Position numbers and translations under genes: made by a program
The notes under the pieces: model-generated
Seen by the model: the letters and a program-made list of their open reading frames with translations, nothing else
What the model was told of the DNA's origin: nothing
The model's database searches: none
NCBI GenBank assembly: GCA_964529445.1
Contig: CAZGWJ010000069.1
Span: 1-13,953, forward strand
Length of the DNA: 13,953 nucleotides
Direction: 5' to 3'
From: CAZGWJ01 sp964529445
GTDB taxonomy: Bacteria > Oederibacteriota > Muellerivitia > Muellerivitales > Muellerivitaceae
Shown here: positions 7,067 through 13,410 of the stretch, one piece after another
Numbering within the stretch: the stretch's first letter is position 1
Layout: each line of letters begins with the position of its first letter

Positions 7067-7564
7067 CTAGCGCAGCCGGTGGCGAAGGACGCAGATGCCG
7101 TCGGCGACCGTCAATTCCAACAGGGCCTTGCGATCGGCCCACCGGTACATCTTCCCGCCCCAACGACGGTGCTTCGAGGGCTCGAAACCCAGCTCCCGGG
7201 TCCAATGGATGAGAAGTTCCTTCTCCTTCATCTGCGTGATGCTGGGCCTGTAGCGGAATTCCACGTGGTGCAGGGTCTTGGTCTTGATGTTGAAATAGAG
7301 GATGAAACTGGTGATGCCGGGATCATGGCTCTCCCCCCGGTAGGTGAGGTACCCCTTCTCGGCCGAGACGGGATCCACCCGCAGGCGTTTCTTCGAGTAC
7401 CAGTACCAATGTTCGCGGACCTCGTCCACCGGGAGTCCCAGGATGAGTTCGTCCTCCAGTTGGATCTTCGCGATGCCCCGGTCGGTCATCGAGCAGGAAA
7501 CCCCGATCAGCGCCGATAACACCAGGACCACCGCCCATGGGATCCGAATCGCAGCTTGTTTCAT
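7067..7564 (-). CDS. Small exported protein of unknown function, possible lipoprotein
   Basis: 165 residues; I do not recognise a family. The N-terminus (MKQAAIR plus a hydrophobic stretch to about residue 22) is a signal sequence. C24 in IGVSC could be a lipidation site, but G at -3 departs from the usual Leu/Val/Ile, so ordinary signal peptidase cleavage is also possible. The mature part is mixed charged/aromatic, rich in Trp, Tyr, Arg and Lys, with blocks such as EHWYWYSKKRLRV and RYRPSITQMKEKELL, and looks like one small alpha/beta domain. ATG 7564 has no clear SD; a TACAAT hexamer sits 5 nt upstream, which would fit a leaderless mRNA. It is divergent from the M3 peptidase and convergent with the glycosyltransferase pair. 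Coding status is supported by a coherent protein-like sequence with a proper signal peptide. Confidence 0.75.
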   Translation of the reverse strand: MKQAAIRIPWAVVLVLSALIGVSCSMTDRGIAKIQLEDELILGLPVDEVREHWYWYSKKRLRVDPVSAEKGYLTYRGESHDPGITSFILYFNIKTKTLHHVEFRYRPSITQMKEKELLIHWTRELGFEPSKHRRWGGKMYRWADRKALLELTVADGICVLRHRLR

Positions 7565-7628
7565 GGGCCCATTGTATCGGAGCCGCCGGCTGCCTTCATC
7601 CCCGCTTTTTTCGAAAGGGATTCTCCTT

Positions 7629-7655
7629 CCTTCGTGCCTTCGCGACTTCGTGGTG
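7629..7655 (-). repeat. CRCGAAGN-type repeat upstream of the M3 peptidase (copy R4)
   Basis: On the minus strand it reads CACCACGAAG followed by CGAAGGCACGAAGG-type units, matching the copy at 5497-5523 at 25 of 27 positions. It lies about 33 bp before the peptidase start, in a divergent intergenic region, the only intergenic copy here not in a convergent junction. Confidence 0.85.
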
Positions 7656-7687
7656 GGACCGGGCCGTTTTCTGGTATCTTAGCGAAC

Positions 7688-9424
7688 ATGCCCGACTTCT
7701 CGGCCCCCCTGGCTCCCCGCGAATTCAAGCGGCGCTTCGTGCCCGAAGGTCTCTCCCTCGGAACCTGGATGGCCTGTGAACCGCTTTTCCAGGATCTGGG
7801 AACGCGCCCCCTCGACGACCCCTCGTCCCTGGAGCGTTTCCTGCGCGACCTGGGGGAACTCAACGACATCCTGGACGAGGAATACACCCTCCGCTACGTC
7901 CGCATGACCTGCCATACCGACGATCCCTTCATCGCCGAGGAATACCGCCGCTTCCTGGGGAAGGTCGTCGAACCCTCCACGACCCGGACCTTCTCCCTCC
8001 TCAAGCGCTACCTGGAAAGCCCCGCGCGCGCCGCCCTCCCGCAGGAGACCTACCGCGTGTTCGACCGCGACACGGCCAACCAGGTCGCGATCTTCCGCGA
8101 GGAGAACGTGCCGCTCGGCACCCAGGAATCCTCCCTGGCACAGGAATACCAGTCCATCGCGGGCGCCATGACGGTCCCCTTCGACGGCGAGGAACGCACC
8201 CTCCAGCAGATGACCCGCTACCTCGAGGTCCCCGACCGGCTGCGCCGCGAGGAGGCCTGGCGCGCCGTCCAGGAAAGGCGGGGCCGCGATCGCGAACGCC
8301 TGGACAACCTCTACGACTCGATGCGTCACCTTCGTACCCGCATCGCCGAGAACGCCGGGTTCCCCGACTACCGCGCGTACGCTTTCCGCCAGCGCGGCCG
8401 GTTCGATTACGACCCCGCCGACTGCGAGACCTTCCATGCGGCCGTCGAACGCTGCGTGGTGCCGCTTTGGGCACGCCTGCAGGCGCGCCGCGCGAAGCGC
8501 CTGGGCCTTTCTTCCCTGCGGCCCTGGGACCTCGCCAACGACGCGCGCGGCCTTCCGCCCCTGTCGCCCTTCGGGACCATCGCCGAACTCACGGGGCGGG
8601 TCCAGGGCGTCCTCCACCAGGTGGACCCTCTCTTCGGCGAGGTCTTCGAGCGCATGCGCGCCCTGGGGCTCCTGGACCTGGAAAGCCGGCGAGGCAAGGC
8701 CCCGGGCGGCTACAACACCACCCTGGCCGAGGCGCGCCTTCCCTTCATCTTCATGAACGCCGCAGGGCTGGATTCCGACGTGCGCACCCTGCTCCACGAG
8801 TCGGGCCACGCGGTGCACGCCTTCCTGTCCCGCGACCAGGCACCCTCCTTTTACCGCCATTCCCCCATCGAGTTCGCCGAGGTGGCCTCGATGGGCATGG
8901 AACTGCTCTGCGAGCCCCATCTTCCGGACTTCTACCCCGACCCGCGGGACGCCGCGCGCTCCCAGCTCAAGCATTTCGAGGACATCGTGTCGCTCCTGCC
9001 CTGGATCGCCCAAGTGGACGCCTTCCAGCATTGGGTGTACACGAACCCGAACCAGTTGAAGGAGGAACGCAAGGCGGCGTGGCTTTCGCTGTCCCGGCGC
9101 TTCGGGGGCAACGTGGACTGGAGCGGCCTGGAGGAGGTCCAGGGTTTCCAATGGCAGAAACAACTGCACCTTTTCGAGACCCCCTTCTACTACATCGAGT
9201 ACGGCATCGCGCAGTTGGGGGCCCTCCAGCTCTGGTCCAACGCCCGCCGCCATCGCGAACGGGCCCTGGAGCGGTACAAGCGGGGATTGGAGCTGGGAGG
9301 CAGCCGGACCTTGCCGGCCCTTTTCGACGCGGCGGGCCTGCGCTTCGACTTCTCGCAGGGCATCCTGGAGGGACTGATGGGGGAGGTCGAGACCGAGATC
9401 GACCGCCTCGAAAACCTGATCTAA
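7688..9424 (+). CDS. M3-family zinc oligoendopeptidase (PepF-like)
   Basis: 578 residues, the usual size for M3 oligoendopeptidases. The zinc site is complete: H370-E371-S-G-H374 binds zinc and supplies the catalytic Glu, and E398 in AEVASMGMELL is the third ligand. Upstream, SRRGKAPGGYN (~333-343) and downstream YYIEYGIAQLGA are conserved blocks of this family. There is no signal peptide, so it should act in the cytoplasm, cutting short peptides during peptide turnover. The start ATG 7688 is preferred because upstream in-frame sequence would translate the repeat at 7629-7655. No SD is visible, but TGGTATCTT (7672-7680), an extended -10-like motif, ends 7 nt before the ATG, so a leaderless transcript is possible. 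It stands alone, divergent from the small exported protein and convergent with the YeeE/YedE pair. Family assignment is firm; the PepF name is by family resemblance only. Confidence 0.93.
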   Translation: MPDFSAPLAPREFKRRFVPEGLSLGTWMACEPLFQDLGTRPLDDPSSLERFLRDLGELNDILDEEYTLRYVRMTCHTDDPFIAEEYRRFLGKVVEPSTTRTFSLLKRYLESPARAALPQETYRVFDRDTANQVAIFREENVPLGTQESSLAQEYQSIAGAMTVPFDGEERTLQQMTRYLEVPDRLRREEAWRAVQERRGRDRERLDNLYDSMRHLRTRIAENAGFPDYRAYAFRQRGRFDYDPADCETFHAAVERCVVPLWARLQARRAKRLGLSSLRPWDLANDARGLPPLSPFGTIAELTGRVQGVLHQVDPLFGEVFERMRALGLLDLESRRGKAPGGYNTTLAEARLPFIFMNAAGLDSDVRTLLHESGHAVHAFLSRDQAPSFYRHSPIEFAEVASMGMELLCEPHLPDFYPDPRDAARSQLKHFEDIVSLLPWIAQVDAFQHWVYTNPNQLKEERKAAWLSLSRRFGGNVDWSGLEEVQGFQWQKQLHLFETPFYYIEYGIAQLGALQLWSNARRHRERALERYKRGLELGGSRTLPALFDAAGLRFDFSQGILEGLMGEVETEIDRLENLI

Positions 9425-9450
9425 AACCGGTAAAAGCACAGCCAATACAA

Positions 9451-9481
9451 AGCCAACGCGAAGTCGTGAAGAACGGCGAAG
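9451..9481 (+). repeat. CRCGAAGN-type repeat, plus orientation (copy R5)
   Basis: GCCAACGCGAAGTCGTGAAG (9452-9471), then AACGGCGAAG. It is the left arm of an inverted pair with 9589-9608 (18 of 20 complementary), separated by 117 nt. Units are more degenerate than in other copies. Confidence 0.8.
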
Positions 9482-9584
9482 TTATACAACATCGATATTC
9501 GCAACGAGTGACGAAACGATCCCAACATATTCAGCTCATCCCCATTGTTCCTTCATAATCCCAAAAAGTGCTTCTTTGTTCCTT

Positions 9585-9616
9585 GGGGCTTCGCGGCTTC
9601 GCGTTGGCGGTGAATT
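9585..9616 (-). repeat. CRCGAAGN-type repeat, minus orientation (copy R6)
   Basis: GGGG followed by CTTCGCGGCTTCGCGTTGGC (9589-9608) and GGTGAATT. It is nearly identical to 6790-6817 and inverted relative to 9452-9471. It lies between the convergent M3 peptidase and YeeE/YedE genes, just before the terminator. Confidence 0.85.
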
Positions 9617-9633
9617 GTCAGTTGTCGGTCCAT

Positions 9634-9663
9634 AAAAAAGGCGCCCCCGCAGGGAGCGCCTTT
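9634..9663 (-). terminator. Intrinsic terminator of the YeeE/YedE operon
   Basis: AAAGGCGC (9637-9644) pairs perfectly with GCGCCTTT (9656-9663). One C/A mismatch and three further C-G pairs close a GCA loop. On the minus strand the stem runs into six T residues (9639-9634), a canonical rho-independent terminator 16 nt after the stop at 9680. On the plus strand only three T residues follow, so it would serve the peptidase poorly. Confidence 0.9.
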
Positions 9664-9679
9664 CAGGACAGCGTAGGGA

Positions 9680-10201
9680 TCAGTCGCAGTCGGCGCTGTT
9701 GTCCTCCATGAACCTCATATAGAGCCACATTCCCAGCAGGATCCCCAGGACGGTGAAGACCGCGGAGAGCTTCCCCTCGCCCAACTGCGCGAGGACCGTG
9801 CCTGGGCACGCGCCCGCCAGCACCCAACCGGCTCCGAAGATGAGACCCCCCGCCATGCGGTTCCACTCGAAGGCGGGTTCCTTGAACTCGAACGTGCCTC
9901 CCTGCCGGTCCTTCACCTTCTTCAGGCGGAGCAGGAAGAAACCCAGGGCGATCACCGCCACCGCCACCAGGATGACCCCATAGAGTTGGAACTCCAGGAA
10001 CGGGAAGGTGATCTTCGACGCCTCGGGCGCCCCCCCGTAGGGCACGGGCAAGGCCTTGAATCCCTTCCAGGTGAACATCCCGGTGACCATGTCGACGTCG
10101 GTGGCGCCGGCCTTCGAGAGGAGGTATCCGAACAACGCGCCGAACAGGACATGGGGAAGGGGACTCATGGCCGGGGCCGCCTGCTTTTTTCGTGCGCTCA
10201 T
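9680..10201 (-). CDS. YeeE/YedE-family membrane protein, second half of a split pair
   Basis: 173 residues with about four hydrophobic segments (near 14-30, 70-92, 115-135 and 147-163). GACPGT at ~130-135 with C132 is the conserved cysteine motif of the YeeE/YedE sulfur-transport family. In characterised relatives, cysteines in the pore relay thiosulfate or other reduced sulfur across the inner membrane. The start at ATG 10201 follows the upstream stop by one base and has AAGGTG as SD, so the two genes are translationally coupled. M12 (MSPLPH) is a less likely start without an SD. It corresponds to the C-terminal half of fused YeeE proteins. The transported compound is not shown by the sequence, and no rhodanese or TusA gene is nearby. 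Confidence 0.85.
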   Translation of the reverse strand: MSARKKQAAPAMSPLPHVLFGALFGYLLSKAGATDVDMVTGMFTWKGFKALPVPYGGAPEASKITFPFLEFQLYGVILVAVAVIALGFFLLRLKKVKDRQGGTFEFKEPAFEWNRMAGGLIFGAGWVLAGACPGTVLAQLGEGKLSAVFTVLGILLGMWLYMRFMEDNSADCD

Positions 10202-10202
10202 G

Positions 10203-10733
10203 TCAAAGCACCTTGAAGAGGATCGTGGCCAGGAGGTAACCGGCCAGCATGAAGGACGCCATCGCGGCCAGGGATGCCTTGTGCCCCAGCGGAACTCCGC
10301 CCAGGACATGGCTTGAGGTGCATCCCCCCACCCATCGGGCCCCGAAACCCAGGAAGGCCCCCCCCACGACCAGCAGGACGGCCTTCACGAGAAAACTGCC
10401 GTTGGCCACCTGGTCCACGCGTCCCAGGGTCCAGGTCCAGGACCACCAGCCGCTCGTGGCCAGGAAGGCCCCGAGGGGCAGACCGAGAACGAACCAGAAC
10501 CGCTCCTTCTTCACGCCGGGCGAACAGGCGGCCACCTTCCGGTCCGCCAGTTTGCAGGCATCCCCGTAGGCCGAGGAGAAACCGAGCCGATGGCCGAAGA
10601 ACCAGACGTAGGTCAAAACCGCCAATCCCAGGGCGAGTCCGGCCAGCCACCAGGGCCACGAGGTGACGAAAAGCCCATCGAGAAGGGACTTGAAGGAGAA
10701 GGCCTCGTTGGAGGCGGCGGGTGCAGGATTCAC
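10203..10733 (-). CDS. YeeE/YedE-family membrane protein, first half of a split pair
   Basis: 176 residues. Hydrophobic segments lie near 24-46, 79-98, 115-131 and 155-174. GGCTSSHVLGG (136-146) with C138 is the YeeE/YedE signature in the N-terminal half of fused family members. Two other cysteines (C60, C70) lie in a hydrophilic loop between the first two segments. The start is GTG 10733: GGAGG at 10743-10739 sits 5 nt upstream, a strong SD, and no better in-frame ATG exists. With the downstream partner it probably forms a two-subunit channel for a sulfur compound (inferred from family knowledge). It is divergent from the L-2-hydroxyglutarate oxidase gene across a 179-bp region with direct repeats. 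A TAAAAT hexamer at 10768-10763 on the minus strand is a possible -10 without a clear -35. Confidence 0.87.
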   Translation of the reverse strand: MNPAPAASNEAFSFKSLLDGLFVTSWPWWLAGLALGLAVLTYVWFFGHRLGFSSAYGDACKLADRKVAACSPGVKKERFWFVLGLPLGAFLATSGWWSWTWTLGRVDQVANGSFLVKAVLLVVGGAFLGFGARWVGGCTSSHVLGGVPLGHKASLAAMASFMLAGYLLATILFKVL

Positions 10734-10818
10734 GGGAACCTCCGAAAGATAACGGAAGCATCATTTTATCCGCGAAAGCGCCGGAACGCCATATGCACGA
10801 CGCGAAAGCCCGGAGGGT

Positions 10819-10907
10819 CCCGTTTCCAGGACGATTATCCCGGGGTCGAAAAGGGCGGCTTCCCGCCCGTTTCCATATAATGAATACATCCTGCCGTCCC
10901 GGGGAGG
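10819..10907 (+). promoter_or_regulatory. lhgO promoter region with perfect -10, operator-like repeats and strong SD
   Basis: TATAAT at 10876-10881 is a perfect -10. The position 17 bp upstream is GGGCGG (10853-10858), not a -35 consensus, and is one arm of a perfect 6-bp inverted repeat with CCGCCC (10863-10868; loop CTTC). A perfect 10-bp direct repeat, CCCGTTTCCA, occurs at 10819-10828 and 10866-10875, the second abutting the -10. GGGGAGG (10901-10907) lies 5 nt before TTG 10913. The layout predicts a leader of about 25 nt and suggests a promoter that needs an activator or is repressed. Confidence 0.55.
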
Positions 10908-10912
10908 AACCC

Positions 10913-12112
10913 TTGCCGGAAAGCCGTCTGGACATCATCGTGGTTGGTGGCGGGGCCGTGGGTCTCTCGACGGCCCTGGCCGCGTTGACCCGTTTTCCCG
11001 GGTCAGGCGTGACGGTTCTCGAGAAGGAAACCCGGGTGGCCTCCCACCAGACCGGGCGCAACTCGGGGGTCATCCACTCCGGACTCTACTACAAGCCCGG
11101 ATCCTTCAAGGCCGGCCTCTGCGTGTCCGGGGCCCGCGAGATGCTGGAGTTCTGCCGGGCCCACCAGGTTCCCCACCGCGTCACCGGCAAGGTCGTCGTG
11201 GCCGTGACCCCGGACGAGGTTCCCCGGCTGGACGAACTGGAACGCCGGGCCCGGGCCAACGGCGTGCCCGACGTCGAGCGGATCGGGCCGGAGCGCCTGA
11301 AGGAGCTGGAACCCCACGCCCGCGGCGTCTCGGCCCTCTGGGTTCCCGGCACCGGCATCGTCTCCTTCACCGGGGTCGCCGAGCGCCTGTCGGACCTGAT
11401 CCGCAAGAGGAACGGCACCGTCGAATGCGGCGTGAAGGTGCTGGCGGCCCGGCGGAAGGGGGACACCTGGTTCGTCGAGACCGATCGCGGCGAACGGCGG
11501 GCCCGGTTCCTCGTGAACTGCGCCGGACTCTTCTGCGACCGCGTCGCCTCCTCCTGCGGGGCAAGGCCCGGCCTGCGCATCGTTCCCTTCCGCGGCGAGT
11601 ACTACACGCTCTCCCCGGAGGCCTCCTCGCGGGTGAGGACCCTGATCTACCCGGTTCCGGATCCCGCCTTCCCCTTCCTGGGCGTGCATTTCACGAACCG
11701 GGTGGAAGGCGGCGTGGAGGCGGGCCCCAACGCCGTGTGGGCCCTGAAGCGCGAGGGTTACCGGAAGAGGGACCTGTCCCTGCGGGACTCCCTGGACGCG
11801 CTGCTCTACCCCGGGTTCATCCGGCTGGGTCTCCGCTACTGGAAGGTCGGACTGATGGAATCGATCCGCTCGATGTCGAAGGGATTCTTCCTGGAAAGTC
11901 TCCGGCGGCTGATGCCGGAGATCGGGATGGAGGACCTCCTCCCCGGAGGCTCCGGTGTGCGCGCCCAGGCGCTGGAGAAGGACGGTCGGCTGACGGACGA
12001 TTTCCGGTTCGCCGAGACGGACGGCGCCGTCCACGTCCTGAACGCCCCCTCCCCGGCCGCGACGGCGTCGCTTCCCATCGGCCGCCACATCGCCGAACAC
12101 ATACGGATCTAG
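10913..12112 (+). CDS. lhgO: L-2-hydroxyglutarate oxidase
   Basis: A 399-residue FAD enzyme of the DAO/LhgO family, full length for the family. GGGAVG (12-17) is the dinucleotide-binding loop and E37 the likely ribose-binding acid. HQTGRNSGVIHSGLYY (45-60) with KPGSFKA after it is characteristic of L-2-hydroxyglutarate oxidases. The enzyme oxidises L-2-hydroxyglutarate, a side product of promiscuous dehydrogenases, to 2-oxoglutarate and passes electrons to the membrane quinone pool in E. coli. TTG 10913 was chosen because it has GGGGAGG at ideal spacing and places the FAD motif at the usual distance from the N-terminus. In-frame ATG 10880 overlaps the -10 hexamer and lacks an SD. It stands alone, without the gab/gla genes that accompany lhgO in E. 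coli. A large inverted repeat follows the stop and may affect the 3' end. Confidence 0.92.
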   Translation: MPESRLDIIVVGGGAVGLSTALAALTRFPGSGVTVLEKETRVASHQTGRNSGVIHSGLYYKPGSFKAGLCVSGAREMLEFCRAHQVPHRVTGKVVVAVTPDEVPRLDELERRARANGVPDVERIGPERLKELEPHARGVSALWVPGTGIVSFTGVAERLSDLIRKRNGTVECGVKVLAARRKGDTWFVETDRGERRARFLVNCAGLFCDRVASSCGARPGLRIVPFRGEYYTLSPEASSRVRTLIYPVPDPAFPFLGVHFTNRVEGGVEAGPNAVWALKREGYRKRDLSLRDSLDALLYPGFIRLGLRYWKVGLMESIRSMSKGFFLESLRRLMPEIGMEDLLPGGSGVRAQALEKDGRLTDDFRFAETDGAVHVLNAPSPAATASLPIGRHIAEHIRI

Positions 12113-12124
12113 ATGAAACCTCTT

Positions 12125-12241
12125 TCACCGCGGAGTACGCAGAGTCCGCAGAGAACGGCTATCCATCTGTTTTATAGTCATCAATAGTCTTCGATCGGAA
12201 ACCCAGCCGTTCCCTGTGTACCCTGCGTCCCCTGCGGTTGA
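12125..12241. repeat. Imperfect palindrome of CGCAGAGN-type repeats (copies R7 and R8)
   Basis: The left arm (12125-12160) begins TCACCGCGGAG, has 9-nt units (TACGCAGAG, TCCGCAGAG) and ends AACGGCT. The right arm (12205-12241) is its reverse complement at 29 of 36 positions with one gap. The 44-nt spacer (12161-12204) is AT-richer. It fills nearly all of the space between the convergent lhgO and EamA genes. Either RNA strand could fold into a long hairpin and act as a bidirectional transcript end, although there is no good U-tract. Translation of the left arm gives TAEYAESAE, which I recognise from spurious annotations of a widespread intergenic repeat. Confidence 0.85.
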
Positions 12242-12251
12242 GTTTGGGGTT

Positions 12252-13163
12252 TCAGGCGACGGACCCTTCCTCCTTCACGTCCACGCGGCGGGCCATAAGA
12301 AAAACCGCGCCCAGAATGAGGGGGGCGGCGAGGAACAGGCGCGACGTGAAGGCCTCACCCGCGATGCCCCCCAGAAGGACCGCCACCAGCGGGTTCACGT
12401 AGGTGATGGTGGAAAGCCGGGCCGCCGTGCTCCGCGAGAGGAGATACACCCAGGCCGTGTAGCCGATGAGCGAACCCCCCACGAGCAGGTACAGGACGGC
12501 CACCCAGGAAGAGGCCGAAACCTGCGCGAAGGAGAATCCCGCGGCCTCGCCCCGAAGAAACCCCATCACCAGGAAGGCCAGGGCGCCCGCCCCCATCTGC
12601 ACACAGGCGGCCGTGATGGCGTCGGGCGGACCCGGCTCCTTGCGCGCATAGACGCTTCCCAGGCTCCAGAACACGGAAGCGAAAAGGAGCACGACGGCGT
12701 TCACCGGGTCCACCCGACCCGCCCCGGCCAGGTCCTCCGGGGCCGCCAGAAGGACGATGCCGCAGAACCCCAGGACCGCTCCGAGCCAATGCCCGGCATG
12801 GGGCGCACGCGTGCTTCGGAGTTTCCAATCGAAGAGCACCAGCCAGAAGGGAGTGGTCCCGATGAGAAGCGACGTGACGCCGGAAGGCACTTCCTGCTCG
12901 GCCCAGATGACGCAACCGTTCCCGAAGGCCAGCATGAGCACCCCCGCGACCGCGGCATGAAGGACCTGCGACCTCGTCGGCGTCCTCCAGCGCCCTGATG
13001 CCTTCAGGAAGAGGAGATAACAGAGCGCGGCCAGTGCGAAGCGAAGGGACCCCATGAAGAAAGGGGGGATGGTCTCGATCGCATAGCGGATGCCCAGGTA
13101 GGTCGTCCCCCAGAAGAAGTAGACGGCCCCGTAGGCCAGGAAGCTCTTGGTCCTGCCGGTCAA
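12252..13163 (-). CDS. EamA/DMT-superfamily transporter
   Basis: 303 residues with ten predicted membrane helices in two EamA repeats (~8-142 and ~154-291). Typical blocks are YFFWGTTYLGIR in helix 1, RFALAALCY in helix 2 and TYVNPLVAVLLGG (254-266) in the second repeat, followed by GE. The protein is YedA/RhaT-like; family members export or import amino acids, nucleosides or vitamins, and the substrate cannot be read from sequence. The start is TTG 13163: GGAAAGGG (13178-13171) lies 7 nt upstream and the first helix begins at the expected place. An upstream GC-rich leader and a perfect -10 hexamer suggest its own promoter. It is convergent with lhgO and divergent from the Thr-rich lipoprotein. 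Confidence 0.9.
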   Translation of the reverse strand: MTGRTKSFLAYGAVYFFWGTTYLGIRYAIETIPPFFMGSLRFALAALCYLLFLKASGRWRTPTRSQVLHAAVAGVLMLAFGNGCVIWAEQEVPSGVTSLLIGTTPFWLVLFDWKLRSTRAPHAGHWLGAVLGFCGIVLLAAPEDLAGAGRVDPVNAVVLLFASVFWSLGSVYARKEPGPPDAITAACVQMGAGALAFLVMGFLRGEAAGFSFAQVSASSWVAVLYLLVGGSLIGYTAWVYLLSRSTAARLSTITYVNPLVAVLLGGIAGEAFTSRLFLAAPLILGAVFLMARRVDVKEEGSVA

Positions 13164-13238
13164 TTTGCGGCCCTTTCCACCCGGACTGAACCCGGGCCTG
13201 CGCCGGGACCCGCCCGGCGGAAAATGAGCGTCTCGGCA

Positions 13239-13268
13239 AACAGGAAAATTAGAAACCTGTTGATTATA
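13239..13268 (-). promoter_or_regulatory. Candidate -10 and adjacent operator-like dyad for the EamA gene
   Basis: On the minus strand TATAAT occupies 13268-13263. Directly downstream is a 6-bp inverted repeat (plus-strand AACAGG 13239-13244 and CCTGTT 13256-13261; 11-nt A-rich spacer), which would start at the transcript 5' end. No convincing -35 lies at the right distance. The predicted leader is about 90 nt and GC-rich near the gene (CCGGG/CCCGG blocks at 13182-13220), so it may fold. Confidence 0.35.
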
Positions 13269-13410
13269 GGCCCTTGTCGACCCGTTTTATTTAGGGCGTT
13301 ATTCCCCGAAAAGTGGTAATCGTATTCCATCGGATCCGTTGTTCAGGATGTCTTCTCCCCATCCCCGCCTCGATCCGGATCATGCCTTGCACCGACCCCG
13401 GAGGTTATTC

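Noticed and set aside
5322..7070. Plus-strand frame of 582 codons spanning the second GT-C gene and the following junction
   Set aside because: Out of frame with the real gene; it translates the repeats (HEGTKDITTKHHRW-like) and has no coherent domain.
7679..9445. Minus-strand open frame of 588 codons opposite the M3 peptidase
   Set aside because: Antisense shadow; the plus strand carries the complete HExxH...E zinc site.
10880..10915. ATG 10880 as start of lhgO
   Set aside because: It overlaps the -10 hexamer and has no SD; TTG 10913 has a strong SD and gives the normal N-terminal length.
13171..13313. FMN riboswitch upstream of the EamA gene
   Set aside because: Only the 3' edge (AGTCCGGGTGG) and a TTCGGGG at the far end resemble it; the GGTGAAATTCC-type and GCCGACGGT-type conserved segments are absent.
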